A stretch of 64,000 nucleotides of DNA, taken from positions 164,488 through 228,487 of the forward strand of contig NZ_UTKY01000010.1 of the NCBI RefSeq assembly GCF_900583165.1. Direction: 5' to 3'. This DNA comes from Pseudomonas viridiflava (GTDB taxonomy: Bacteria > Pseudomonadota > Gammaproteobacteria > Pseudomonadales > Pseudomonadaceae). Within the stretch, counting starts at the first letter, position 1. Every line of letters starts with the position of its first letter. The notes beneath the pieces were generated by a model. The model saw only the letters and a list, made by a program, of their open reading frames with translations, was not told the origin of the DNA and made no database searches. A program made the translations under genes and the position numbers. This document shows positions 8,651-17,399 of the stretch, piece after piece.

Positions 8651-9838
8651 TGCCTTGCGCCAATTCAAAATCAGCAGCGTCAACACCCCCGCCACAATCC
8701 CCCAGAACGCCGAGCCGATGGAAAACAGCGTCAAGCCCGACGCCGTGACCATAAAGGTGATCAGCGCCGCTTCTCGTTCCTTCGGCTCATTCATGGCGAT
8801 GCTCAAGCCATTGATGATCGAGCCAAACAACGCCAACGCCGCAATCGACAGCACCAATTCCTTGGGCAACGCTGCGAACAGCGCCGCCAACGTCGCGCCA
8901 AACACCCCGGCTATCCCGTAGAACACACCGCACCACACGGCTGCCGTGTAGCGCTTGTTGCGATCTTCATGGGCATGGGGCCCGGTGCAGATCGCGGCGC
9001 TGATCGCCGCCAGGTTGATGCCGTGGGAGCCAAAGGGCGACAGCACCAGGGAGGCCAGGCCTGTGGCGGTAATCAAAGGCGAGGCGGGCACGTTGTAGCC
9101 ATCGGCCCGCAACACCGCGACGCCCGGCATGTTCTGCGAGGTCATCGCCACCACGAACAGCGGGATGCCGATGCTGATGGTCGCCGCCAATGAAAAGTGC
9201 GGGGTGGTCCACACCGGCGTCGCCACTTCCAGGTGAAAGCCGCTGAAATCCAACAGCCCCATCAACCCTGACAGCAGCGTGCCGATTACCAGCGCGGCCA
9301 GCACGGCATACCGTGGCGACAGGCGCTTGATGATCAGGTAGGTGAAAAACATTCCTAGCACCAGGCCGGTGCGGTGCTGGGCGGCGACGAAGATTTCGCT
9401 GCCGATCTTGAACAAAATTCCCGCCAGCAATGCCGCTGCCAGTGATGCCGGGATGCGTTTGACCAGCTTTTCAAAGCTGCCGGTCAACCCGCAGATCGTC
9501 ACCAGTACCGCGCAGGTGATGTAGGCGCCGATGGCTTCGCCGTAACTCACGCCGCCCAGGCTGGTGATCAGCAGCGCCGCGCCGGGTGTGGACCAGGCAA
9601 TGGTGATGGGTGTGCGATAGCGCAAGGACAGGCCAATGCTGCACACCGCCATGCCGATGGAGATCGCCCAGATCCACGAAGAAATCTGCGCCGTAGTCAA
9701 GCCGGCGGCCTGCCCGGCCTGGAACATCAGCACCAGGGAACTGGTGTAGCCGGTCATCATGGCGATAAAGCCGGCGACAATCGCCGACGGTGAGGTGTCG
9801 GCCAGCGGGCGCAAGGGCGCTTGGGTGGCGTCGGTCAT
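8648..9838 (-). CDS. benE: BenE-family benzoate/H+ symporter-like transporter
   Basis: A 396-residue inner-membrane carrier with about 11-12 hydrophobic segments. It resembles the BenE family: the TGYTSSLVLMFQAGQAAGLT and WSTPGAALL segments near the N-terminus and NLAAISAAICTGPHAHED in the second half are typical. Known members move benzoate with protons, but no benzoate catabolic genes are near, so the substrate here is inferred from family only. The gene is divergent from a GntR/FCD regulator (10067), which is a likely controller. The stop codon is embedded in the downstream terminator. Confidence 0.85.
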   Translation of the reverse strand: MTDATQAPLRPLADTSPSAIVAGFIAMMTGYTSSLVLMFQAGQAAGLTTAQISSWIWAISIGMAVCSIGLSLRYRTPITIAWSTPGAALLITSLGGVSYGEAIGAYITCAVLVTICGLTGSFEKLVKRIPASLAAALLAGILFKIGSEIFVAAQHRTGLVLGMFFTYLIIKRLSPRYAVLAALVIGTLLSGLMGLLDFSGFHLEVATPVWTTPHFSLAATISIGIPLFVVAMTSQNMPGVAVLRADGYNVPASPLITATGLASLVLSPFGSHGINLAAISAAICTGPHAHEDRNKRYTAAVWCGVFYGIAGVFGATLAALFAALPKELVLSIAALALFGSIINGLSIAMNEPKEREAALITFMVTASGLTLFSIGSAFWGIVAGVLTLLILNWRKA

Positions 9839-10066
9839 GAAAAGGTGTTCCTTTTACCAGAGACTTTTTACCTATGAAGGCGCGGATTCAAGCCTAAACT
9901 CAAACGTAACTACTCATTGCAATACAGCCGAAGCCGTAAACAGCCGTACAGTGTGTTGGCGCAATGGGTTGTGTACAATGTGCCCTGTTTTTAGGTGATA
10001 CTTGCCAGCAACCTGCTGTTGACGTATTACCGTTAATTCGCCGCCGTTCTCCAAACCCGAGTGCCC
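9839..10066. other. Divergent promoter region, benE-like gene / gntR
   Basis: 228 bases hold the promoters of the two divergent genes. At 9969-9978 the sequence TTGTGTACAA has inverted half-sites (TTGT-N2-ACAA) of the sort bound by FadR-subfamily GntR proteins, and it overlaps a possible -10 (TACAAT, 9974-9979). No convincing -35 partner was found. A role as operator is inferred. Confidence 0.4.
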
Positions 10067-10831
10067 ATGAACGAACAGTTGCAACCTCTCAAGAAAACCC
10101 CGCGAGCCGGCAAGGCCGGTCGCAGCGGCACCCAGGACGATATTGTCTACGCGCATATCTTCGAGGCTATCCTCGAACAACGCCTGGCACCCGGTACCAA
10201 ATTGAGCGAAGAGGCACTGGGCGAAATCTTTGGCGTCAGCCGCACCATCATCCGCCGGGCACTCTCGCGCCTGGCCCATGAAGGCGTGGTGTTGCTGCGG
10301 CCCAATCGCGGTGCCGTGGTTGCCAGCCCGAGCGTGGAGGAGGCCCGCCAGGTGTTTATGGCGCGGCGTCTGGTGGAACGGGCGATTACTGAATTGGCCG
10401 TGCAGCACGCCACGGCCGAGCAACTGGCCGAATTGCGCCAGATGGTCAACGACGAGCGCGACAGTTTTTCCCGTGGCGATCGCGGTGCAGGCATCCGCCT
10501 TTCTGGCGAGTTCCACCTCAAGTTGGCTGAAGCGGCCAAGAACGCGCCGCTGATCAGCTTCCAGCGCAGCCTGGTATCCCAGACGTCATTGATCATTGCC
10601 CAGTACGAAAGCGGCAACCGCTCGCACTGCTCGTACGACGAACACACCCAGTTGATCGACGCGATTGAAGCGCGGGATGCAGTGTTGGCGGTAAATTTGA
10701 TGATGCATCACATGGATCACATCGACAGCAAGCTCAACCTCGATGAAGAGAGTGCTTCGGATGATTTGCATGCGGTGTTTTCGCATTTGTTGCAGACCAA
10801 GAAGCCGGGGCGGTCGTCGATCAAGCTGTAG
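10067..10831 (+). CDS. GntR family regulator, FCD (FadR) subfamily
   Basis: A 254-residue DNA-binding regulator. The N-terminal winged helix (about residues 25-95) includes the EEALGEIFGVSRTIIRRAL recognition region and the wing NRGAVVASPS. The C-terminal FCD ligand domain (about 100-235) keeps the histidine positions that usually bind a metal: EFHLKLAEA, YDEHTQLIDAIEARD and MMHHMDHI. The ATG at 10067 is used; the in-frame GTG at 10061 adds two residues only. It is divergent from the BenE-like carrier and convergent with guaD, so it may control either the transporter or purine catabolism. The effector is unknown. Confidence 0.9.
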   Translation: MNEQLQPLKKTPRAGKAGRSGTQDDIVYAHIFEAILEQRLAPGTKLSEEALGEIFGVSRTIIRRALSRLAHEGVVLLRPNRGAVVASPSVEEARQVFMARRLVERAITELAVQHATAEQLAELRQMVNDERDSFSRGDRGAGIRLSGEFHLKLAEAAKNAPLISFQRSLVSQTSLIIAQYESGNRSHCSYDEHTQLIDAIEARDAVLAVNLMMHHMDHIDSKLNLDEESASDDLHAVFSHLLQTKKPGRSSIKL

Positions 10832-10858
10832 TTTCCCTGAGTCACCGGGGACTAAAAA

Positions 10859-10948
10859 TGTGGGAGGGGGCTTGCCCCCGGTTGCAGAGTGTCAGTCACT
10901 GAATGAGTAGACTGATACACCGCTATCGGGGGCAAGCCCCCTCCCACA
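10859..10948. repeat. REPIN, GTGGGAGGGGGC family
   Basis: Inverted pair of TGTGGGAGGGGGCTTGCCCC arms, between the convergent gntR and guaD genes. Confidence 0.9.
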
Positions 10949-10972
10949 TTTTAATCCCCGGCAATTTTGAAA

Positions 10973-12277
10973 TTAGCGCTGGTGCACCAGATTGCCCGCC
11001 GCATAAGTCTGCAACACCGTCCGGTCATCCCCCAGCGTCATCAGCACAAACAATGTCTCGGCAATGTTGTTCGCCTGCTTCAAGCGATAGCTCAGCAGCG
11101 GCGTAGCGTTGTAGTCCAGCACCAAAAAGTCCGCATCCGTGCCCGGCTGCAACGTACCGATCTTGTCTTCCAACCGCAGTGCCCGGGCACCGCCCAATGT
11201 CGCCAGGTACAGCGACTTGAACGGGCTCAACCGTGCACCCTGCAACTGCATCACCTTGTAGGCTTCATTCAATGTTTGCAGCAACGAGAAGCTGGTGCCG
11301 CCGCCCACGTCCGTACCCAGACCCACATTCAATTTGTGTTTCTCGGCCATCGGCAGATTGAACAAGCCGCTGCCGAGGAAGAAATTCGACGTCGGGCAGA
11401 ACGCTACCGCCGAGCCGGTTTCCGCCAGCCGTGCGCACTCGTCGTCACACAGATGCACGCCATGGGCAAACACCGAACGCTCGCCTAGCAGCTTGTAATG
11501 GTCGTACACATCCAGGTAGCCCTTTCGCTCAGGGAACAGCTCTTTTACCCACTTCACTTCCTGCTTGTTCTCACTGATGTGAGTCTGCATGTACAGGTCA
11601 GGGTATTCCCCCAGCAGTTGCCCGGCCAACGCCAACTGTTCCGGCGTGCTGGTGGGGGCAAAACGCGGGGTGACTGCATAGTGCAGGCGGCCTTTGCCGT
11701 GCCAGCGTTCGATCAGCGCCTTGCTTTCCTGGTAGCCGGTTTCGGCGGTGTCGGTGAGGTAGTCCGGGGCGTTGCGGTCCATCATTACTTTGCCGGCGAT
11801 CATGCGCAGGTCGAGTTTCTCGGCTGCTTCAAAGAATGAATTCACCGACTGCGGGTGCACGCTGCCGAACACCAGCGCCGTGGTGGTGCCGTTGCGCAGC
11901 AGTTCCTTGATGAAAATATCCGCGACTTCTTCGGCATGCGCCTTGTCGGCGAACTGGCTTTCGCACGGGAAGGTGTAGGTGTTGAGCCAGTCCAGCAACT
12001 GCTCGCCGTAGGCGCCGACCATGCCGGTTTGCGGCAGGTGGATGTGGGTGTCGATCAGGCCGGGGGTGATCAGCGCGTCCTGGTAATGGGTGATGTCGAT
12101 ATCGGCTGGCAGCGTCGGCAGCAACTTGTCGGCATGGCCGACCGCGCTGATCAGGCCATTCTCGATCACCAGCAGGCCATCTTCGAAATACTCGTAGGAC
12201 GCTTCGATGCCCACTTCGGCGGGGTCGGCGATGCTGTGCAAAATGGCGGCACGGTAGGCTTTGCGAGTCAAAGGCAT
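10973..12277 (-). CDS. guaD: Guanine deaminase
   Basis: Cytosolic zinc amidohydrolase that deaminates guanine to xanthine, the substrate of the xanthine dehydrogenase encoded upstream in the same operon. At 434 residues it has the metal-binding set of the family: DTHIHLPQTG, METHISE-type MQTHISENKQEV, FAHGVHLCDDE and GTDVGGG. The ATG at 12277 is seven bases after the xdhC stop codon, which points to co-transcription and probable coupling; the frame extends further upstream into xdhC but without homology. Confidence 0.96.
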   Translation of the reverse strand: MPLTRKAYRAAILHSIADPAEVGIEASYEYFEDGLLVIENGLISAVGHADKLLPTLPADIDITHYQDALITPGLIDTHIHLPQTGMVGAYGEQLLDWLNTYTFPCESQFADKAHAEEVADIFIKELLRNGTTTALVFGSVHPQSVNSFFEAAEKLDLRMIAGKVMMDRNAPDYLTDTAETGYQESKALIERWHGKGRLHYAVTPRFAPTSTPEQLALAGQLLGEYPDLYMQTHISENKQEVKWVKELFPERKGYLDVYDHYKLLGERSVFAHGVHLCDDECARLAETGSAVAFCPTSNFFLGSGLFNLPMAEKHKLNVGLGTDVGGGTSFSLLQTLNEAYKVMQLQGARLSPFKSLYLATLGGARALRLEDKIGTLQPGTDADFLVLDYNATPLLSYRLKQANNIAETLFVLMTLGDDRTVLQTYAAGNLVHQR

Positions 12278-12284
12278 GGTGGTC

Positions 12285-13142
12285 TCAGTTCTTGGCAAAA
12301 GAAGAAAGGGCTTGGCTGCGGCGTGAAGCCGGCAGCAGCTTGGCAATAGGTTCGGCGCTGGCACTGTGCTGGCCGAAATTGGCGTTATAGGTGGCGATGA
12401 TTTCGCCGGCGATGGAGATGGCGATCTCCACCGGTAATTTGCCCTTCACCTCTGTGAGGCCCATGGGGCAGCGCATGCGTTGCAATTGGGCGGCGTCGAA
12501 GCCGCGATCACGCAGGCGGTGTTCAAATTTGACGCGTTTGGTCTTGGAGCCGATCAAGCCGAAATAAGTAAAGTCATTGCGCTTGAGCAGGGCCGCAGTG
12601 AGCTCCAGGTCGAGCGCGTGATTGTGGGTCATGACGATGCAGTAGCTGCCCATCGGCAGGTCGGCAATTTCATCCACCGGTTCTTCGCTAACGATTTTAC
12701 GCACGCCTTGGGGGATATGTTCTGGAAACTCCTGTTCGCGGGAGTCGATCCAACGCACCCGGCACGGCAGGCTCGCCAACAGCGGCACCAACGCACGGCC
12801 GACATGGCCGGCGCCAAACACCGCAATCTGCGCCTGTACTTGGCCCATGGGTTCGAACAACAGCACCGTCACGCCGCCGCAGCACTGACCCAGGCTGGCG
12901 CCGAGGCTGAAACGCTCGAGGTGGGTGTTCTGCTGGCCACGCACGAGCATGTCCCGAGCAATTTGCATCGCCTTGTATTCCAAGTGGCCGCCGCCGATGG
13001 TGTCAAAGCTCTGGGCGGCGCTGATCACCATCTTGGAACCGGCGTTGCGAGGTGTGGAGCCGAGTTCTTCGATGATGGTCACGAGGACGCAGGGTTCGCC
13101 GCTGCTTTGCAGGTGGGCGAGGGCGCTGAGCCAGTTGTTCAT
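12285..13142 (-). CDS. xdhC: Xanthine dehydrogenase accessory protein XdhC
   Basis: XdhC binds molybdenum cofactor, promotes its sulfuration and inserts it into XdhB. The 285-residue protein has the XdhC/CoxI N-terminal domain (VTIIEELGSTPRNAGSKM) and a C-terminal Rossmann-like domain (IAVFGAGHVGRALVPLLASL). The ATG at 13142 has a good AGAGGTGA ribosome binding site. It lies between xdhB, with a REPIN in the gap, and guaD. Confidence 0.95.
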   Translation of the reverse strand: MNNWLSALAHLQSSGEPCVLVTIIEELGSTPRNAGSKMVISAAQSFDTIGGGHLEYKAMQIARDMLVRGQQNTHLERFSLGASLGQCCGGVTVLLFEPMGQVQAQIAVFGAGHVGRALVPLLASLPCRVRWIDSREQEFPEHIPQGVRKIVSEEPVDEIADLPMGSYCIVMTHNHALDLELTAALLKRNDFTYFGLIGSKTKRVKFEHRLRDRGFDAAQLQRMRCPMGLTEVKGKLPVEIAISIAGEIIATYNANFGQHSASAEPIAKLLPASRRSQALSSFAKN

Positions 13143-13173
13143 AGTCACCTCTTGTGGTGTCTGTGAGGCCGCT

Positions 13174-13264
13174 ATCGGGGGCAAGCCCCCTCCCACATTT
13201 GAATGTATTCACAGATAGAAATATGTGAACCCCAATCCAGTGTGGGAGGGGGCTTGCCCCCGAT
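13174..13264. repeat. REPIN inside the xdh operon
   Basis: Inverted pair of the GTGGGAGGGGGC family between the xdhB stop and the xdhC start. As an intra-operon hairpin it may set the relative amounts of the xdhAB and xdhC-guaD message. Confidence 0.9.
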
Positions 13265-13278
13265 GGCAGCGCCTCGGT

Positions 13279-15678
13279 CTAAAGCGAAGCCATCTCGGTT
13301 TCAGTTTCCACAGGCGAAGCCGCCGTCAACTGCCGCATCTGCTCACAGCCCCACAACACCCGCTCGGGCGTCGCTGGCGCATCGATCTTCGGCTGATGGC
13401 GATAGTCACCCAGGCTCGCCACCGCATCCTTGATCGCACACCAGGAAGCAATCCCCAGCATAAATGGCGGCTCACCCACGGCCTTGGAGTGGAACACCGT
13501 GTCCTCCGGGTTCTTGCGGTTTTCCACCAGCTTCACCCGCAGGTCCAGTGGCATGTCTGCCACCGCCGGAATCTTGTAACTGGCCGGGCCATTGGTCATC
13601 AGCTTGCCCTTGTTGTTCCACACCAGCTCTTCCATGGTCAGCCAGCCCATGCCCTGGATAAACCCGCCTTCCACCTGGCCGATGTCGATGGCTGGGTTCA
13701 GCGAGGCGCCGACGTCGTGGAGGATGTCGGTGCGCAGCATCTTGTATTCACCCGTCAACGTATCGACGATCACTTCGCAGCACGCCGCGCCAAACGCGAA
13801 GTAGTAGAACGGCCGACCACGGGACTGGCTGCGGTCGTAGAAGATTTTCGGAGTCTTATAAAAGCCCGTACTCGACAGCGACACCTGGGCGAAATACGCC
13901 TGCTGGATCAACGCCTCAAACGTCAGGATCTGATCGCGCACACGCACATGGCCGTTGTGGAATTCCACATCCGCTTCGCTCACGTCGAACTTGCGTGCGG
14001 CAAATTCCACCAGGCGCTGCTTGATGGTTTCGGCGGCGTTCTGCGCGGCCTTGCCGTTCAGGTCGGCGCCACTGGACGCCGCAGTCGGCGAAGTGTTTGG
14101 CACCTTGTCAGTGTTGGTGGCGGTGATCTGCACGCGGTCAATATCCACTTGGAACACTTCGGCCACGACCTGCGCAACCTTGGTGTTCAACCCCTGGCCC
14201 ATCTCGGTGCCGCCGTGGTTCAGGTGGATGCTGCCGTCGGTGTAGATATGAATCAACGCACCGGCCTGGTTGAGAAAGCTGGCGGTAAACGAAATGCCGA
14301 ATTTTACCGGAGTCAGCGCCAGGCCTTTTTTCAGGATCGGGCTGTGGGCGTTGTACAGGCGGATCGCTTCGCGGCGCTCGGCATATTGGCTGCTGGCTTC
14401 TAGCTCGGCGGTCATCTCTTCGAGCATGTTGTGCTCGACGGTCTGGTAGTAGTGGGTGACGTTGCGCTCAGACTTGCCGTAGTAGTTGGCCTTGCGCACC
14501 GCCAACGGGTCCAGCGCTAGATGCCGGGCGATGGCGTCCATCACTTCTTCGATGGCGACCATGCCTTGTGGGCCGCCGAAGCCGCGATAGGCGGTGTTGG
14601 AGGCGGTGTTGGTCTTGCATCGATGGCCGTTGACCGTGGCGTCGCCCAGGTAATACGAGTTGTCGGAGTGGAACATGGCGCGGTCGACAATCGAGTTGGA
14701 CAGGTCTGGCGAACAGCCGCAGTTGCCCGCCAGGTCCAGGTTGATGCCGTGCAGGCGGCCGCTGTCGTCAAAGCCCACGTCGTATTCGATATAGAAGGGG
14801 TGGCGCTTGCCGGTCATCAGCATGTCTTCCACACGCGGCAGGCGCATCTTGGTCGGCTGGCCGGTGAGGCGCGCCACCACGGCGCACAGGCACGCGGGGC
14901 TGGCGGCCTGGGTTTCCTTGCCGCCGAAACCACCGCCCATGCGGCGCATGTCGACGACGATTTTATTCATCGACACGTCCAGCACTTCGGCCACCAGCTT
15001 CTGCACTTCGGTGGGGTTTTGCGTGGAGCAGTAGACGATCATGCCGCCGTCTTCGGTGGGCATCACCGAAGAGATCTGGGTTTCCAGATAGAAGTGTTCC
15101 TGGCCGCCGATATGCAGGGTGCCCTGGATACGGTTTTTCGCGCTCGCCAATGCGCTCGCCGAATCACCGCGTTGGTGAGTGTGGCTGTCGAGCACGAAGT
15201 GTTTTTTGCGAAAGGCCTCGACCACATCCAGCACCGGTTCAAGGTCTTCGTATTCGATCACGGCGGCCATCGCGGCTTTGCGTGCGGTTTCCAAATCACG
15301 CGCTGCGACGGCGAGCACGACTTGCCCCACGAACTGCACGGTGTCGATCGCCAGCAACGGGTCGCCGGGCATCAGCGGGCCGATGTCTTTCAGGCCTGGC
15401 ACATCTTCATGGGTGATGGCGATACGTACGCCTTCAAAGGCATAGCAGGGCGCTGTATCGATGCTGATGATCCGCGCGTGAGCACGGTCGGACATGCGCG
15501 CATACAGGTGCAGCTGATTAGGGAATTCCAGGCGGTCATCGATGTACTGCGCCTCGCCGGACACATGCTTGGCGGCGCTGTCATGCTTGACGCTGCGGCC
15601 GACGCCCGAGGTGAGGTCCTGGGCGAACAGCTCGGCCAGTTCGGCCTGGGTTTTAACGACAGCGTGATGATTAGACAT
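13279..15678 (-). CDS. xdhB: Xanthine dehydrogenase, molybdopterin-binding subunit
   Basis: The catalytic large subunit, which hydroxylates hypoxanthine to xanthine and xanthine to urate at a Mo centre. At 799 residues it shows the family motifs GQEHFYLETQ, MRRMGGGFGGKETQA, TAYRGFGGPQGM, HGGTEMGQGLNTKVAQV and, near the C-terminus, SKAVGEPPFMLGI with the catalytic glutamate. The ATG at 15678 overlaps the 3' end of xdhA by eight bases, so the two subunits are likely translationally coupled. Confidence 0.97.
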   Translation of the reverse strand: MSNHHAVVKTQAELAELFAQDLTSGVGRSVKHDSAAKHVSGEAQYIDDRLEFPNQLHLYARMSDRAHARIISIDTAPCYAFEGVRIAITHEDVPGLKDIGPLMPGDPLLAIDTVQFVGQVVLAVAARDLETARKAAMAAVIEYEDLEPVLDVVEAFRKKHFVLDSHTHQRGDSASALASAKNRIQGTLHIGGQEHFYLETQISSVMPTEDGGMIVYCSTQNPTEVQKLVAEVLDVSMNKIVVDMRRMGGGFGGKETQAASPACLCAVVARLTGQPTKMRLPRVEDMLMTGKRHPFYIEYDVGFDDSGRLHGINLDLAGNCGCSPDLSNSIVDRAMFHSDNSYYLGDATVNGHRCKTNTASNTAYRGFGGPQGMVAIEEVMDAIARHLALDPLAVRKANYYGKSERNVTHYYQTVEHNMLEEMTAELEASSQYAERREAIRLYNAHSPILKKGLALTPVKFGISFTASFLNQAGALIHIYTDGSIHLNHGGTEMGQGLNTKVAQVVAEVFQVDIDRVQITATNTDKVPNTSPTAASSGADLNGKAAQNAAETIKQRLVEFAARKFDVSEADVEFHNGHVRVRDQILTFEALIQQAYFAQVSLSSTGFYKTPKIFYDRSQSRGRPFYYFAFGAACCEVIVDTLTGEYKMLRTDILHDVGASLNPAIDIGQVEGGFIQGMGWLTMEELVWNNKGKLMTNGPASYKIPAVADMPLDLRVKLVENRKNPEDTVFHSKAVGEPPFMLGIASWCAIKDAVASLGDYRHQPKIDAPATPERVLWGCEQMRQLTAASPVETETEMASL

Positions 15679-17119
15679 AAGCGGTCACCCGAGTCTCGAT
15701 GTGCGGCGTTTGCAGCTCGATGAAGTATTTGCGCAGCAGGTTCTGCGCACTGAGCAGGCGATATTCCTTGCTGGCGCGGAAGTCCGACAGCGGGGTGAAA
15801 TCCTCGGCCAGGGCGGCGCAGGCTTTTTCCACGGTGGCGGCGTTCCAGGTGGCGCCGATCAACACGGCTTCGCAGCTTTTGGCGCGTTTTGGCGTCGCGG
15901 CCATGCCACCGAAGGCCGCGCGGGCGTCGCTGATCACCCCGTTGTCAATCTTCAAGTTGAAGGCGGCGCACACCGCGGAAATATCATCGTCCAGGCGCTT
16001 GGACACCTTGTAGGCGCGGAACAGTTCATGCCCCTTGGGTACGATGATTTTCTCGATAAATTCGCTGTCCTGCCGCGCGGTGACGCGGTAGTCGATGAAG
16101 TAGTCCTCAAGCGCCAATGTGCGTCGCACATCGCCCTTGCACAGCACGATCTGCGCGCCGAGGGCGATCAGCAACGGCGGCGAATCCCCGATCGGCGAAG
16201 CGTTGCCGATATTGCCGCCGAGGGTGCCCTGATTGCGGATCTGCAGGGAGGCAAAGCGGTGCAGCAGGTCGCCGAAGTCCGGGTATTCGTGGTGCAGCGC
16301 GGTGTAGCAGTCGGAGAGAGCGGTGGCAGCGCCGATTTCCAGGCGATCGTCAAAGTCGTCGACGCGCTTCATTTCTTCAATGTTGCCCACGTAGATCATC
16401 ACCGGCAGCGTGCGGTGAAACTGCGTGACTTCCAGCGCCAGGTCGGTGCCGCCGGCCAGCAAGCGGGCTTGCGGATAGGCATCGTAGAGGTCAGCGAGGT
16501 CGGCGACGGTCAGCGGCACCAGGCAGCGTTTGTCGCCGCTGTTGAGTTCGCCGGTTTGCGTCGGCGCGATAGCCTTGAGACGGGCGATGGTGTCGGCCTG
16601 GCGACTGTCGAATTGATCCTGCGGCTTGTTGCAGCAGGCCTGTTCGGCGGCGGCGAGGATCGGGCGATAACCGGTGCAACGACACAAGTTGCCGGCCAGC
16701 GCTTCATGGGCTTTCTGACTGTCGGGGGCGTCGCTGTTCTTTTGCAGGGCAAACAATGACATCACAAAACCGGGTGTGCAAAAGCCGCATTGCGAACCGT
16801 GGCATTCAACCATGGCCTGTTGCACGCTGTGCAGTTGGCCCTGGTGCTTGAGGTCTTCGACACTGATCAATTGTTTGCCGTGCAATGACGATACAAAGGT
16901 CAGGCATGAATTAAGGCTGCGATAACGAATCTGCTCGGCGCCCTGGGCGTCGGTTTGCAGCTCGCCGACTACCACGGTGCACGCACCACAATCGCCGCTG
17001 GCGCAGCCTTCCTTGGTACCGGATTTGCCCAAATGCTCACGCAAATAGTTGAGCACGGTGAGGTTGGGGTCCAGGGCGTGCTCGCTACGGAGTTCCTGGT
17101 TAAGTAAAAACTGGATCAC
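15671..17119 (-). CDS. xdhA: Xanthine dehydrogenase, FeS/FAD small subunit
   Basis: Electron-transfer subunit of the bacterial XdhAB enzyme. The 482-residue chain has a plant-type 2Fe-2S domain (GCASGDCGACTVV), an alpha-helical 2Fe-2S domain (GSQCGFCTPGFVMS and GNLCRCTGYRPI) and an FAD domain (LLAGGTDLALEV, LGGNIGNASPIGDSPP). The start is GTG at 17119, with GAGG eight bases upstream. It is the first gene of the minus-strand operon xdhA-xdhB-xdhC-guaD and is divergent from a GntR gene. Confidence 0.96.
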   Translation of the reverse strand: MIQFLLNQELRSEHALDPNLTVLNYLREHLGKSGTKEGCASGDCGACTVVVGELQTDAQGAEQIRYRSLNSCLTFVSSLHGKQLISVEDLKHQGQLHSVQQAMVECHGSQCGFCTPGFVMSLFALQKNSDAPDSQKAHEALAGNLCRCTGYRPILAAAEQACCNKPQDQFDSRQADTIARLKAIAPTQTGELNSGDKRCLVPLTVADLADLYDAYPQARLLAGGTDLALEVTQFHRTLPVMIYVGNIEEMKRVDDFDDRLEIGAATALSDCYTALHHEYPDFGDLLHRFASLQIRNQGTLGGNIGNASPIGDSPPLLIALGAQIVLCKGDVRRTLALEDYFIDYRVTARQDSEFIEKIIVPKGHELFRAYKVSKRLDDDISAVCAAFNLKIDNGVISDARAAFGGMAATPKRAKSCEAVLIGATWNAATVEKACAALAEDFTPLSDFRASKEYRLLSAQNLLRKYFIELQTPHIETRVTAYV

Positions 17120-17178
17120 GGAAGGCCTCGCAGACTCATTATTGTTGTTAACCGCTTTGCGCCGAATCTAGTCATGTC

Positions 17179-17192
17179 TGACTTTTCGGTCA
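17179..17192. promoter_or_regulatory. Palindrome 1, candidate operator upstream of xdhA
   Basis: TGAC-TTTTCG-GTCA, an inverted repeat of four-base half-sites with a six-base spacer. It lies 60 bases before the xdhA start and is repeated in the same form 23 bases away. An overlapping GTCA-TGTC-TGAC (17171-17182) adds a third half-site. Confidence 0.5.
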
Positions 17193-17201
17193 ACGATTTT
17201 C

Positions 17202-17215
17202 TGACCAGAAGGTCA
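17202..17215. promoter_or_regulatory. Palindrome 2, candidate operator upstream of xdhA
   Basis: TGAC-CAGAAG-GTCA, in fact TGACC-AGAA-GGTCA, is a perfect inverted repeat with the same half-sites and spacing as the 17179 site. Centre-to-centre spacing is 23 bases, about two helical turns. A likely binder is a GntR/FCD protein such as the product at 17400; this is inference. Confidence 0.5.
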
Positions 17216-17399
17216 AGAAATTGCGATCACAACCTTTTCAATTATGGTCCAGACTTCTGAAACCGGCGTTTTTGCGCACGTGTGCGCCTCAACCGCTGCT
17301 TATTTCATGCCAAATTCGCGGCTGTGGGCGTAGCGCCATCAGCGGGCCAATGCGCTACACTGCCGCGCTTGTACCGATAGAAGATTTTGAAGGGAAAAC

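Noticed and set aside
13225..15723. Plus-strand open frames of about 390-400 codons across xdhB
   Set aside because: Antisense to a complete molybdopterin subunit and without family features.
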